Assembly: GCA_905182265.1 (NCBI GenBank)
Contig: CAJJAO010000006.1
Span: forward strand, 151,550-215,549
DNA: 64,000 nt
Direction: 5' to 3'
Source: a gamma proteobacterium HTCC2207
GTDB taxonomy: Bacteria; Pseudomonadota; Gammaproteobacteria; Pseudomonadales; Porticoccaceae
Shown in pieces: positions 37,650 to 46,235 of this stretch; positions within the stretch are counted from its first letter, which is position 1, and every line of letters begins with the position of its first letter. Made by a program: the position numbers and the translations under genes. Under the pieces are notes generated by a model that did no database searches, was not told the DNA's origin, and saw only the letters and a program-made list of their open reading frames with translations.

Positions 37650-37687
37650 TTATCGGCACCAATAAGCCGAATTAAGCGGCGCTAGCC
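37617..37687. repeat. ~6 x 12-bp degenerate repeat crossing the stop codon of the DUF4124 gene
   Basis: CGGCATTTTAAG CGAGACTTTAAA CGGCACTAATTA TCGGCACCAATAA GCCGAATTAAG CGGCGCTAGCC; C-terminus RHFK RDFK RH*. Confidence 0.65.
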
Positions 37688-37806
37688 TTAACTTCGGCAG
37701 TGCCCCTTACGATATCTGTCTCCCTCTCTCTTTCTCTAATTTCTCAAAACATTTTGCTATTCAGCTGGCCCAGAAAACGGAGGGGAAATTATAAGTGGAG
37801 CGTGTC

Positions 37807-37821
37807 GCACCAAAATGGTGC
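37807..37821. promoter_or_regulatory. NtrC binding site upstream of ntrB
   Basis: GCACC-AAAAT-GGTGC perfect dyad. Confidence 0.85.
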
Positions 37822-37911
37822 ATAATTCCTTTCTCAGTCAACTCAAGCCTGTTAAGTTGCTCTGTAGACCCCAAACAATGGTGTTCTTTTACTTCGATCC
37901 CGCTCCAACGT

Positions 37912-37926
37912 TGGCCTGTTTATTGC
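37912..37926 (+). promoter_or_regulatory. Sigma54-like promoter upstream of ntrB
   Basis: TGGC-CTGTTTA-TTGC with correct 7-nt spacing. Confidence 0.65.
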
Positions 37927-37981
37927 AATGTTTAAAGACAGGCATTGATGAAATGCTTATAGAAATCAGACTAAACCGCTT

Positions 37982-39058
37982 ATGACCTCAGATCAGCTGC
38001 ACCGATTACTACTCGATAACCTCAACACCGCGGTGTTGCTGCTTAATGGCGACTTGGTTATTGACTATATTAATCCGGCTGCGGAGGCCCTGCTGCAGGT
38101 CAGCAGTGCAAGGCTCTGTGGTTCTGACGCCAATGATTTATTTGCCGATGGTGACATGTCCCAGAGCACCTTGAATGAGGCCTTGAACAGCGGTCACCCC
38201 CACACTCGACGCCACGAATATTTGCGAGTGCCGAGCGCCGAGTCCACTCAGGTTGATTACACCATAACGCCTCTAGAGCTCAATGAGCGACAGATGCTGC
38301 TGATGGAAATGCAGCCGATTGACCGCTTCTTAAAGATCAACCGCGAAGAGGCTTTGCTGTCAGTCCACGACACCTCCAAAAGTTTGGTTCGCGGTCTGGC
38401 CCATGAAATTAAAAACCCCTTGGGTGGTATTCGCGGTGCCGCACAGCTGTTAGATCAGATGATTGCAGAGCAGGGCCTCGACGGTGAAACCCGAGAGCTG
38501 TGCCAGATTATTACCACTGAAACTGACCGCCTGAGAAATTTGGTTGATCGCCTGTTAGGCCCCAATCATTTGCCCCATATCGAGAGCCTAAGTATCCATG
38601 AGGTAACCGAGCATGTCGCCAGTTTAATTGAGGCTGAGACCCAGGGAAGATTGCGGTTGGTCCGAGATTATGACCCTAGCATTCCCAATGTCGACGGTGA
38701 CAGAGAGCAGCTTATTCAGGCTGTCTTAAATGTTGCACGTAATGCCATGCAGGCATTGCTCGAGCTGCCGATGGCGGATGCACAGATTACCTTTCGGTCT
38801 CGAGTACATCGCAACTTCACCATTGCTGGCCAGCACCATAAGGTGATCTGTCGATTAGACGTCATGGACAATGGCCCTGGTGTTTCTGAAGCAATTAAAG
38901 AACGTATTTTTTTCCCCATGATCAGTGGGCGCAGCGAGGGAAGTGGGCTTGGTCTCACAATTGCCCAGACAGCAGTCAATGGTCATCAGGGCATCATTGA
39001 ATGTGAATCGGAAGTGGGTCACACCTGCTTCTCTATTTACCTACCTATAAAGGTTTAA
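37982..39058 (+). CDS. glnL: Nitrogen regulation sensor histidine kinase NtrB
   Basis: PAS domain, RGLAHEIKNPLGGIRGAAQLL H-box, DNGPGV, GSGLGLTIAQ. Confidence 0.96.
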   Translation: MTSDQLHRLLLDNLNTAVLLLNGDLVIDYINPAAEALLQVSSARLCGSDANDLFADGDMSQSTLNEALNSGHPHTRRHEYLRVPSAESTQVDYTITPLELNERQMLLMEMQPIDRFLKINREEALLSVHDTSKSLVRGLAHEIKNPLGGIRGAAQLLDQMIAEQGLDGETRELCQIITTETDRLRNLVDRLLGPNHLPHIESLSIHEVTEHVASLIEAETQGRLRLVRDYDPSIPNVDGDREQLIQAVLNVARNAMQALLELPMADAQITFRSRVHRNFTIAGQHHKVICRLDVMDNGPGVSEAIKERIFFPMISGRSEGSGLGLTIAQTAVNGHQGIIECESEVGHTCFSIYLPIKV

Positions 39059-39059
39059 C

Positions 39060-40481
39060 ATGAGCATCACATCAGAAATTTGGATAGCCGAAGATGATCG
39101 CTCTCTGCGCTGGGTCATGGAAAAAGCGATGACCCGAGAGGGTATTGCAGTGCGCAGTTTCGAAACTGGTGATGATCTATTAAAGGCGCTAAAAACCTCA
39201 GAGCCTAAAATCATCATTTCTGATATCCGTATGCCAGGTATCGATGGACTTGAACTTTTAAAGCAAATTCATGGCAGTCACGCCGACATACCAGTAATCA
39301 TTACCACTGCGCACTCAGATTTAGACAGCGCGGTTGCCGCTTATCAGGGTGGGGCATTTGAATACTTACCCAAGCCGTTTGACCTGGAAGAGCTAGTCGA
39401 TGTGGCGCGGCGGGGCTTGTCTTTTGCCGACGAAAATAAAGTTCAAGCAGCTCCCGCCGAGGTCTTGGCGGTAGCTCAGGAAATTATCGGTGAAGCCCCG
39501 GCCATGCAGGAAGTTTTTCGGGCCATTGGTCGCCTCTCTCACTCCAATATCACAGTCTTAATTAATGGCGAATCCGGCACGGGCAAAGAACTAGTGGCCC
39601 AGGCGCTGCATAAGCATAGCCCGAGACGCAACAATAAATTTATCGCACTCAATATGGCGGCTATTCCCAACGACCTGATTGAGTCAGAATTATTTGGCCA
39701 TGAAAAAGGTGCTTTTACTGGAGCAGCTCAGCGGCGCGAGGGGCGTTTTGAACAGTCTGATGGAGGCACTCTGTTTCTGGATGAAATTGGCGATATGCCA
39801 CCAGAGGCACAGACTAGATTGCTGCGAGTATTGGCCGAGGGTGAGTTTTATAGAGTGGGTGGCCACACAGCGGTCAAAGTTGATGTGCGTATTATCGCCG
39901 CGACCCATCAAAACCTTGAGGAGCTCGTGTCTGCAAATCGCTTCCGTGAAGATTTGTTTCACCGCCTTAATGTTATAAGGGTGCACTTACCGAGACTGGC
40001 TGATCGCAGGGAAGATATTCCTCAGCTGATGCAGCACTTTTTTCATCGCGCGGCCAAAGAGTTGGACATGGAGCCGAAGGTTCTGTCCCAGCCGGCTGAA
40101 GATGTCTTCTTTAATTTACCTTGGCCTGGCAACGTTCGGCAGCTGGAAAATATGTGTCGGTGGCTGACCGTGATGGCTGCAGGAAGGGAAGTCTTGTTAA
40201 CTGATTTGCCTCCAGAGTTACAGGCAGACAGCGCACCAGTAGAAGGCCGGGGCCAGAGTGACTGGCAACAACTGCTTAGGCGCTGGAGTGAGCGAGAGTT
40301 AAAGCTGGGGCGCCGAGACATTTTGGCTCAGGCTATTCCTGAGTTTGAGCGAGCCATGATAGAAACTGCCCTGTCTCACACTGGTGGGCGCAAAAAAGAC
40401 GCGGCCGAGCTGTTGGGTTGGGGGCGCAACACCTTGACTAGGAAGTTGCAGGAATACAGCATGGAGAGCCAGGTGCTTTAG
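39060..40481 (+). CDS. glnG: Nitrogen regulation response regulator NtrC
   Basis: Receiver, [28 protein letters not shown] (sigma54 contact), Fis-type HTH. Confidence 0.97.
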   Translation: MSITSEIWIAEDDRSLRWVMEKAMTREGIAVRSFETGDDLLKALKTSEPKIIISDIRMPGIDGLELLKQIHGSHADIPVIITTAHSDLDSAVAAYQGGAFEYLPKPFDLEELVDVARRGLSFADENKVQAAPAEVLAVAQEIIGEAPAMQEVFRAIGRLSHSNITVLINGESGTGKELVAQALHKHSPRRNNKFIALNMAAIPNDLIESELFGHEKGAFTGAAQRREGRFEQSDGGTLFLDEIGDMPPEAQTRLLRVLAEGEFYRVGGHTAVKVDVRIIAATHQNLEELVSANRFREDLFHRLNVIRVHLPRLADRREDIPQLMQHFFHRAAKELDMEPKVLSQPAEDVFFNLPWPGNVRQLENMCRWLTVMAAGREVLLTDLPPELQADSAPVEGRGQSDWQQLLRRWSERELKLGRRDILAQAIPEFERAMIETALSHTGGRKKDAAELLGWGRNTLTRKLQEYSMESQVL

Positions 40482-40510
40482 CGGCTGTTAATAAAAAAAT
40501 CACCCATAAA

Positions 40511-40540
40511 AAAACCCGCTGTTAAAAGCGGGTTTTTTCT
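40511..40540. terminator. Rho-independent terminator between ntrC and secB
   Basis: AAAACCCGCT-GTTAAA-AGCGGGTTTTTT. Confidence 0.9.
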
Positions 40541-40553
40541 ATCAAGCGAGTAA

Positions 40554-41078
40554 CTAGTGCTTAGTTTCATCGCTTTCTTCTGCTACTGCTTCACCGCCAG
40601 CTTCTTTCGACTTTTCTGCCGCAGCTTGCTGAACAGCAGAAGCAAACAATGCGTCAAAATTGATCGGTGGAATCATCAGCGGTGGGAACGAACCCTTGGT
40701 CAGCAAGTTATCGATCGCTTCTCGAGCGTACGGGAACAGCAAGTTGGGGCAAGTTGTGTTCAATACCTGAGTTAACTGCTGGTCTTCGAAGCCTTCAATG
40801 GTGAACAAGCCAGCTTGGTCAACTTCGACCAAATAGATCGTGTCTTCGTCACTGCTAACCGTGATGGTTAGACGCAGTGCAACTTCATAAATACCGTCAT
40901 CAATTTTAGTCGACTTAGTCGCTAGGTCCTGTTTAACCTTAGGTGTCCACTGCTTGGTAAAAGCTGATGGGCCCTGGGGTGTTTCGAATGACAGGTCCTT
41001 AAGATAGATGCGCTGGATCGAAAATTTTGGCTCTGTGGCTGGTGCTTCGGCAGCAGCGGTTGTTGTTTCTTCAGTCAT
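40554..41078 (-). CDS. secB: Protein-export chaperone SecB
   Basis: FSIQRIYLKDLSFETPQGP, NTTCPNLLFPYAREAIDNL, PPLMIPPINFDALF. Confidence 0.97.
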   Translation of the reverse strand: MTEETTTAAAEAPATEPKFSIQRIYLKDLSFETPQGPSAFTKQWTPKVKQDLATKSTKIDDGIYEVALRLTITVSSDEDTIYLVEVDQAGLFTIEGFEDQQLTQVLNTTCPNLLFPYAREAIDNLLTKGSFPPLMIPPINFDALFASAVQQAAAEKSKEAGGEAVAEESDETKH

Positions 41079-41135
41079 GATGCAAACCTTATTAATTAAT
41101 TTTTAATGGCCGTTACAAACTTATATGGAGTCGAC

Positions 41136-41405
41136 TTAGGGTAATTCAACCCCAGACTTGGCAAGAGCGTCTAAGTCTCCATTGAGGTCGAGTTTACGCA
41201 GGTCGGTATAACCTCCTACATGCACATCGTCAATCCAGATCTGCGGCACGGTATTTCTCGAGCCGCGCGCCATTATTTCGGCGCGCAATGCTGGGTCTGA
41301 ATCTAGAGCTACGTCTTGGAATTCAATTCCCTTGGCGGTCAACAAACGACGCGCCTGGGTACAGAACGGGCAGAACTGCGTTCCGTAGAGTACAACCTGT
41401 GACAT
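41136..41405 (-). CDS. grxC: Glutaredoxin 3
   Basis: CPFC active site, NTVPQIWID, HVGGYTDL. Confidence 0.95.
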   Translation of the reverse strand: MSQVVLYGTQFCPFCTQARRLLTAKGIEFQDVALDSDPALRAEIMARGSRNTVPQIWIDDVHVGGYTDLRKLDLNGDLDALAKSGVELP

Positions 41406-41447
41406 GGTATTTCCTTAAAGTGAGGGCTTTGGCTATGCGTCGGGTGA

Positions 41448-41867
41448 TTAACCCTTAACGCCAGTTACCACTGGCATACTTTGACCTTGCCATTCGGTCA
41501 TTCCGCCGCTTAATCGGCGAACGTTATACCCTTCTTTACTTAATATTTTTCCTGCACCGCCGGCATGCTGGCCCATATTATCGACTAGCACTACTACTTT
41601 ACTGCGGCTCTTTTCCAGCTCACTCATGCGGCTGGCTATTTTTGAATGTGGAATATTGAGTGCGCCGTGGATATGACCCACCTGAAACTCATTGGATGGG
41701 CGCACATCGACTAAAACCGCTTCGTCAGCATTCATCATGCTGACCAATACAGAGCTTACGATGGGCTTGCCACCTTTGGATCGTTCGGTCCAGGCGAAGA
41801 AATAAATCAGGGCCATCAAGACGCTGATCAGGATCCATTGTTCGCTGGCGAAGGTAAAAATATCCAC
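41448..41867 (-). CDS. Membrane-anchored rhodanese-like protein
   Basis: N-terminal TM helix; VLVDVRPSNEFQVGHIHGALNIPHS; active-site Cys position replaced (VLVDNMGQHAG). Confidence 0.9.
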   Translation of the reverse strand: MDIFTFASEQWILISVLMALIYFFAWTERSKGGKPIVSSVLVSMMNADEAVLVDVRPSNEFQVGHIHGALNIPHSKIASRMSELEKSRSKVVVLVDNMGQHAGGAGKILSKEGYNVRRLSGGMTEWQGQSMPVVTGVKG

Positions 41868-41966
41868 TTAGAGATGCTCTCAATTGGTTAAACAGAGTCC
41901 CGTCTAAACAGCCGGGGCGCGCAAGTATACACAGGATTGTTAGGCTTAGGAATTATGCCGTAACGA

Positions 41967-42788
41967 TTAAGTCCAGCGACTCCAAACCGGAGTGCAATTA
42001 TCGGGCAGTTTCGCGACCATGCCCAGCGCCGCCCAAGGTTGGTTGGGGCTGTGAAAGTCAGAGCCGCCAGATGCCAGTAGACCGTGGCGCTGGCATAAGT
42101 TGGCCATATCCCGAGTTACAGAGGGTATCTGTAATCCGGATATCACCTCTACCGCTTCCCCACCTACGGACGCAAACTCTTCTAATAAAGAGGATATTTT
42201 AGTGCCCGTCATCTTATATTTTTTGGGATGGGCCAATACCGCAACCCCGCCGGCTCCGCGAATCCACTCGACAACTGTTGCCAGATCTCCCCATTGCTCT
42301 TTAATGTCTCCCGCTTTGCCAGCGCCCAGATACTTTTTAAAGGCCTGAGCAATATTGGTGACTGCGCCAATCGCGACCAGATGTTGGGCAAAGTGTGGGC
42401 GGCCAACCTGGCCTCCAGCCGTAAAGCTTTTGGCGCCTTGCAGGCAATCTTCAAAGCCCAGACGTGCCAGTTTCTCAGATATTTTTTCACCGCGGTCTTC
42501 CCGGGCTGCAGACTGCTGAGCGACGCCCTCTAAAATAGCATCACTGGTAAGGTCGAGGTTTAGGCCAACAATATGGACGCCAGATTTTCGCCACTGGCTA
42601 GAAAACTCAATCCCCGGAATCATACGCAGCCCGGTACCGGCTGTGTCTATGGCTTCATAGGCTGCAATACTGTCATGGTCGGTAATCGACAGCATATCAA
42701 GCCCTCGCTCCAGCGCTAGATTAACTAGGTCTTGGGGCGGTAGAGTGCCGTCGGAGACATTGGTATGGCAGTGCAGATCTATATTCAT
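41967..42788 (-). CDS. PHP domain phosphoesterase (YciV/RNase AM type)
   Basis: DLHCHTNVSDGTLPP, ITDHDS, GIEFSSQW, GGSDFHSPNQ. Confidence 0.9.
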   Translation of the reverse strand: MNIDLHCHTNVSDGTLPPQDLVNLALERGLDMLSITDHDSIAAYEAIDTAGTGLRMIPGIEFSSQWRKSGVHIVGLNLDLTSDAILEGVAQQSAAREDRGEKISEKLARLGFEDCLQGAKSFTAGGQVGRPHFAQHLVAIGAVTNIAQAFKKYLGAGKAGDIKEQWGDLATVVEWIRGAGGVAVLAHPKKYKMTGTKISSLLEEFASVGGEAVEVISGLQIPSVTRDMANLCQRHGLLASGGSDFHSPNQPWAALGMVAKLPDNCTPVWSRWT

Positions 42789-42850
42789 ATGATAAGTAAT
42801 TTAAAACCGACGGCCATTGTACCAGCCTCAGCAGGCTTTATAATCAGGTT

Positions 42851-43423
42851 ATGACTTCAGCGACATACATAGAGCCAATCGACCAGCAGCAGCGCCTTGA
42901 GGTGATTGCGGCCACTCAGCAATGTATTGCTCGAGCATCGGCGCTCTATGATCGTGAGTTTGCCTCAGTCGATGTAGATTTTGATCTTAGTGGTAAATGT
43001 GCAGGCATGTATCAGGTGCAGCGCAAAGGTCGACGTATTCGCTATAACCCGTGGTTGTTTGCCAAATACTATCAAGACAGCATGACCGACACCGTGACCC
43101 ATGAAGTGGCCCATTACATTGTTGACTGCCTGTACGGCCTGCGCCGTGTTAAGCCTCATGGTAAAGAATGGCGCAAGGTAATGCTTGATCTTGGGGTAGA
43201 GCCTCATGCCACAGGAAGCTACAGCCTTGAGGGCATACCCGTGCGCCAGTACCAGCGCTTTACCTATTACTGCGCTTGCCGCACCCATGAGCTAACCATA
43301 GTGCGGCATCGCAAGATAATGAGTGGGCGTGCCAAGTATCTCTGTCAGTACTGCCGTGGCCCGCTATTGCGCTCTGATTTAGATGCCAGTTCAGACGGCA
43401 GTTTGGCCAGTAGCATTGAGTAG
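42851..43423 (+). CDS. SprT-like zinc metalloprotease
   Basis: VTHEVAHYIVD HExxH motif, zinc-ribbon YYCACRTHELT...YLCQYCRGPL. Confidence 0.9.
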   Translation: MTSATYIEPIDQQQRLEVIAATQQCIARASALYDREFASVDVDFDLSGKCAGMYQVQRKGRRIRYNPWLFAKYYQDSMTDTVTHEVAHYIVDCLYGLRRVKPHGKEWRKVMLDLGVEPHATGSYSLEGIPVRQYQRFTYYCACRTHELTIVRHRKIMSGRAKYLCQYCRGPLLRSDLDASSDGSLASSIE

Positions 43424-43426
43424 TTT

Positions 43427-43693
43427 GTGACAGAGCCGCAAAAGTCTGCCAGTGAATGGTTTGTGTATATTATTCGCGCCAGCGATCAAACTTTGTATAC
43501 AGGTATTACCACCGACCCTGTGCGGCGGCTTGCTGAGCATCAGTCTGGTAAGGCGGGTGCTAAATACTTTCGTGGCCGCAGTGCCATCGAGATGGTGTAT
43601 GTAGAAGCTAGTGATAACCGCAGTACCGCTAGCATTCGCGAGGCGGCCATTAAAAAGCTAAGTCGCTCGCAAAAGCTCACTTTAATTGGCTAG
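43427..43693 (+). CDS. GIY-YIG nuclease family protein
   Basis: WFVYIIRASDQTLYTGITTDPVRRLAEHQSGKAGAKYFRGR. Confidence 0.93.
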   Translation: MTEPQKSASEWFVYIIRASDQTLYTGITTDPVRRLAEHQSGKAGAKYFRGRSAIEMVYVEASDNRSTASIREAAIKKLSRSQKLTLIG

Positions 43694-43705
43694 TAATTAC
43701 TGGGT

Positions 43706-43715
43706 TGTATATACA
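43706..43715. promoter_or_regulatory. GntR/HutC-type operator-like palindrome
   Basis: TGTATATACA, contains GTMTAKAC-type core; upstream of the gntR gene. Confidence 0.5.
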
Positions 43716-43838
43716 GTTAAACCTTAACATCTTTCTAAAGATTTAAGATTTTATGGACACTATTGGCTATAAATAATAATTTTCTGGATATTTAGCCGAA
43801 GTTAGCGTAAAACTTCTTAATGGTTGTGAATTTACATA

Positions 43839-43866
43839 TGTATATACAGGTATAGTTGTATAGACA
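43839..43866. promoter_or_regulatory. Two GntR/HutC-type operator-like sites directly upstream of the gntR gene
   Basis: TGTATATACA at 43839 and TGTATAGACA at 43857 (18 bp spacing). Confidence 0.55.
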
Positions 43867-43886
43867 GTTATATTGAGCATGCGCCT

Positions 43887-44603
43887 ATGGCTTCAGACAA
43901 GTTGAAATTACCGCAGTTTGCCCTGATTAAGCAATACCTTCGCGGCCAGATAGACGCTGGCATATGGGTTGTAGGCACCCGTACTCCCTCAGAAAATGAG
44001 CTTGCTAGCACATTCTCTGTCAGCCGTATGACCGCCCGCAGGGCACTTCAGGAGCTAGCCGATGAAGGCCTGCTGTTACGCAAGCCAGGTATGGGCTCAT
44101 TTGTCGCCAGACCAAAACCAGTTAGTCCACAGCTGGAGATCACCGACCCACTGCAGCAGGCTCAAGCCACAGGCACCTATAGCAATCGACTGATACGTCT
44201 AGAGTCTATGCCTGCAAGCGCAGATATTGCCCGGCTAATGGAGATGGGCACAGGTGATAGTGTTTATGAGCTGGTAATAGTTCATCTTGATGGTCAGAGC
44301 CCCGTCCAGTGGCAGCAGTTGACGGTTAACCCAGCTTTGGCTCCGGCCCTACTCAAGCAGACCTTTAATAAAATTACCCCGCAAGCCTATCTTGACTGGG
44401 TATCCCCAAGCACCTCGGTGGAACATCAGCTTGAGGCCGTATTGCCCAGCGCGAGCCAGCGCCGTGAGCTTACCCTGACCGAGGGGCCAGCTGCGCCATG
44501 TATAAAATTGACCCGCCGCTGCTGGACAGGCCAGCAGGTGCGCTGTTATTCCCTCTCTATGCACCCAGCTAATATTTATCGGCTGGGCACCAACCTGAAT
44601 TAG
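43887..44603 (+). CDS. GntR family transcriptional regulator (HutC-like, UTRA domain)
   Basis: LRGQIDAGIWVVGTRTPSENELASTFSVSRMTARRALQELADEGLLLRKPGMGSFV wHTH. Confidence 0.93.
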   Translation: MASDKLKLPQFALIKQYLRGQIDAGIWVVGTRTPSENELASTFSVSRMTARRALQELADEGLLLRKPGMGSFVARPKPVSPQLEITDPLQQAQATGTYSNRLIRLESMPASADIARLMEMGTGDSVYELVIVHLDGQSPVQWQQLTVNPALAPALLKQTFNKITPQAYLDWVSPSTSVEHQLEAVLPSASQRRELTLTEGPAAPCIKLTRRCWTGQQVRCYSLSMHPANIYRLGTNLN

Positions 44604-44620
44604 GACCGGGCTTTCTATCT

Positions 44621-45142
44621 ATGAAAAAAATCGCATTATTTGTTGATGTGCAAAACATTTACTACACCGTAAGAGACGGCCATCAATGCCACTTCAATTA
44701 TTCGGCGCTGTGGCGACAGCTGTCTGCTGAGGGGGATATTGTTGTGGCTAACGCCTATGCCATCGAGCGCAATGACGCAAGGCAGCAGGGTTTTCAACAG
44801 ATTCTTCGCGACCTAGGTTTTAATGTAAAGCTAAAGCCTTACATACAGCGCGCCGATGGTTCGGCCAAAGGCGATTGGGATGTAGGGCTGACTATCGACG
44901 TGATGGACGCAGTGTCGGGCGCTCTGGCAGGTAATCAGAAAGAGGCTCTTAATCAAAAAGAACTTATTGATCAGGTCGTGCTGCTGTCGGGGGACGGTGA
45001 TTTCGATCTGCTACTCAAGCGTGTCAAAGAAGGTTTTGGCATTAATACCTTGGTTTATGGGGTACCTGCTCTAACGGCAGCATCGTTAATTGATGCCGCC
45101 ACAGAGTTTCGGCCTATTCAGGGAGGCTTGCTCTTAAAATAG
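44621..45142 (+). CDS. NYN domain protein (LabA/DUF88-like PIN-fold ribonuclease)
   Basis: IALFVDVQNIYYT, GDWDVGLTIDVMDA, VVLLSGDGDFDLLLKR acidic motifs. Confidence 0.9.
   Translation: MKKIALFVDVQNIYYTVRDGHQCHFNYSALWRQLSAEGDIVVANAYAIERNDARQQGFQQILRDLGFNVKLKPYIQRADGSAKGDWDVGLTIDVMDAVSGALAGNQKEALNQKELIDQVVLLSGDGDFDLLLKRVKEGFGINTLVYGVPALTAASLIDAATEFRPIQGGLLLK
44933..44968 (+). repeat. 2 x 18-bp in-frame tandem repeat in the NYN gene
   Basis: AATCAGAAAGAGGCTCTT AATCAAAAAGAACTTATT, protein NQKEAL NQKELI. Confidence 0.75.
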
Positions 45143-45210
45143 TGTTCTTTAAATAGTGCTCTTTAGACAGTGCTCTTTAAGCAGTCTTCGTTAAACAGTG
45201 CTCTTAACCT
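45127..45210. repeat. 6 x 14-bp tandem repeat running across the stop codon of the NYN gene
   Basis: CTTGCTCTTAAAAT AGTGTTCTTTAAAT AGTGCTCTTTAGAC AGTGCTCTTTAAGC AGTCTTCGTTAAAC AGTGCTCTTAACCT. Confidence 0.9.
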
Positions 45211-45218
45211 ACATCTTG

Positions 45219-45596
45219 CTAGGTAATAATGCCGCCACCCGCTGGGCCCATGCCGCCTTGGCCACCCTGACCAGGCATAACAATTTGCGATGCCTGCTCA
45301 CGGCGCATACGCTCCAGCTCTCTGCCCGCTTCTTCAACAGCTATAGCTGCCTTGCCTGCAAAATCTTCAGCTGCTTCACCAATCGTGGCACCATCTAATG
45401 CAAAGTTTAAAGGTATAGCGCCCATAGGGGTCATAACCTGAGCCGAGCCCAAAAAGGCGACCGGACGCCCTGGGTCATCAGAACCGTCTGCTGTAATCGG
45501 AATCAGTTTACGAATAGCACCCATCTTTTGATCGGTATAGTTTTCTTCACGAAATAGCCCGTTGGGGTCCATTGCGTTGTCTGCTTCGTTGCTCAT
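45219..45596 (-). CDS. Conserved hypothetical protein with Gly-rich C-terminus
   Basis: Clean ORF; FREENYTDQKMGAIRKLIPITADGSDDPGRPVAFLGSAQVMTPMGAIPLNF looks conserved but I cannot assign a function. Confidence 0.75.
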   Translation of the reverse strand: MSNEADNAMDPNGLFREENYTDQKMGAIRKLIPITADGSDDPGRPVAFLGSAQVMTPMGAIPLNFALDGATIGEAAEDFAGKAAIAVEEAGRELERMRREQASQIVMPGQGGQGGMGPAGGGIIT

Positions 45597-45943
45597 GAAA
45601 AACCTTCAATTAGTGGTCGCTGGGAAACGCCTACCCTAGCAGACCAGCCTAAAAAGCTCTAGACCGATTAATGCCTACTTTTATGCCTATTTGATGAGGC
45701 CATTCCGGTGTCGATATTTATTGTCTGCTTCAACGGTTAGCAGTTTATGTTTTGAGCAAAACTAAACCCAGCGCACAGTATTGCACCCCATATGGCTTTG
45801 TGAGAACTGCCTCTCATCAAACTTGTGACAGCATAGAAAGAAGTGGCAATGGCAATAGGATTTAAATGGAATCACGACTTAAAGCAACAGTAGCAGTTTT
45901 TCAAAACACAGAATTTAACCAGTGAATATTGAGGAAAGGACTC

Positions 45944-46111
45944 ATGAACTTATTCAGTTTTACTTGTTTGTGCACCATTGCCATCGGAACCTTATTTGGC
46001 GCATCAATTGGATTTTTCGCTTACGGAGCTGACGTCTGGACTAGCACAGGCATTGGCTGCGGACTTGGCTCTTGTGTAGCTTTGAGCGAATTATTCCCAG
46101 TCTTTGATTAA
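45944..46111 (+). CDS. Small putative membrane protein (55 aa)
   Basis: AGGAAAGGA Shine-Dalgarno before ATG 45944, hydrophobic core, followed by a strong terminator. Confidence 0.6.
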   Translation: MNLFSFTCLCTIAIGTLFGASIGFFAYGADVWTSTGIGCGLGSCVALSELFPVFD

Positions 46112-46171
46112 CCATCATTAACTAGTTTATTAAGACACCCAATATATGTAACACCCATACTCTCCCCCGTT

Positions 46172-46199
46172 AGGCCACCGTGAGGTGGCCTTTTTTTGT
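46172..46199 (+). terminator. Rho-independent terminator
   Basis: AGGCCACC-GTGA-GGTGGCCTTTTTTT. Confidence 0.93.
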
Positions 46200-46235
46200 C
46201 TGGGGGAAAGTTTTAGAGTCTAGCTGTCTAGGAGC

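Noticed and set aside
43427-43693. GIY-YIG gene as a homing endonuclease or toxin
   Set aside because: Short single-domain YhbQ-like protein common in bacteria; no intron or insertion context.
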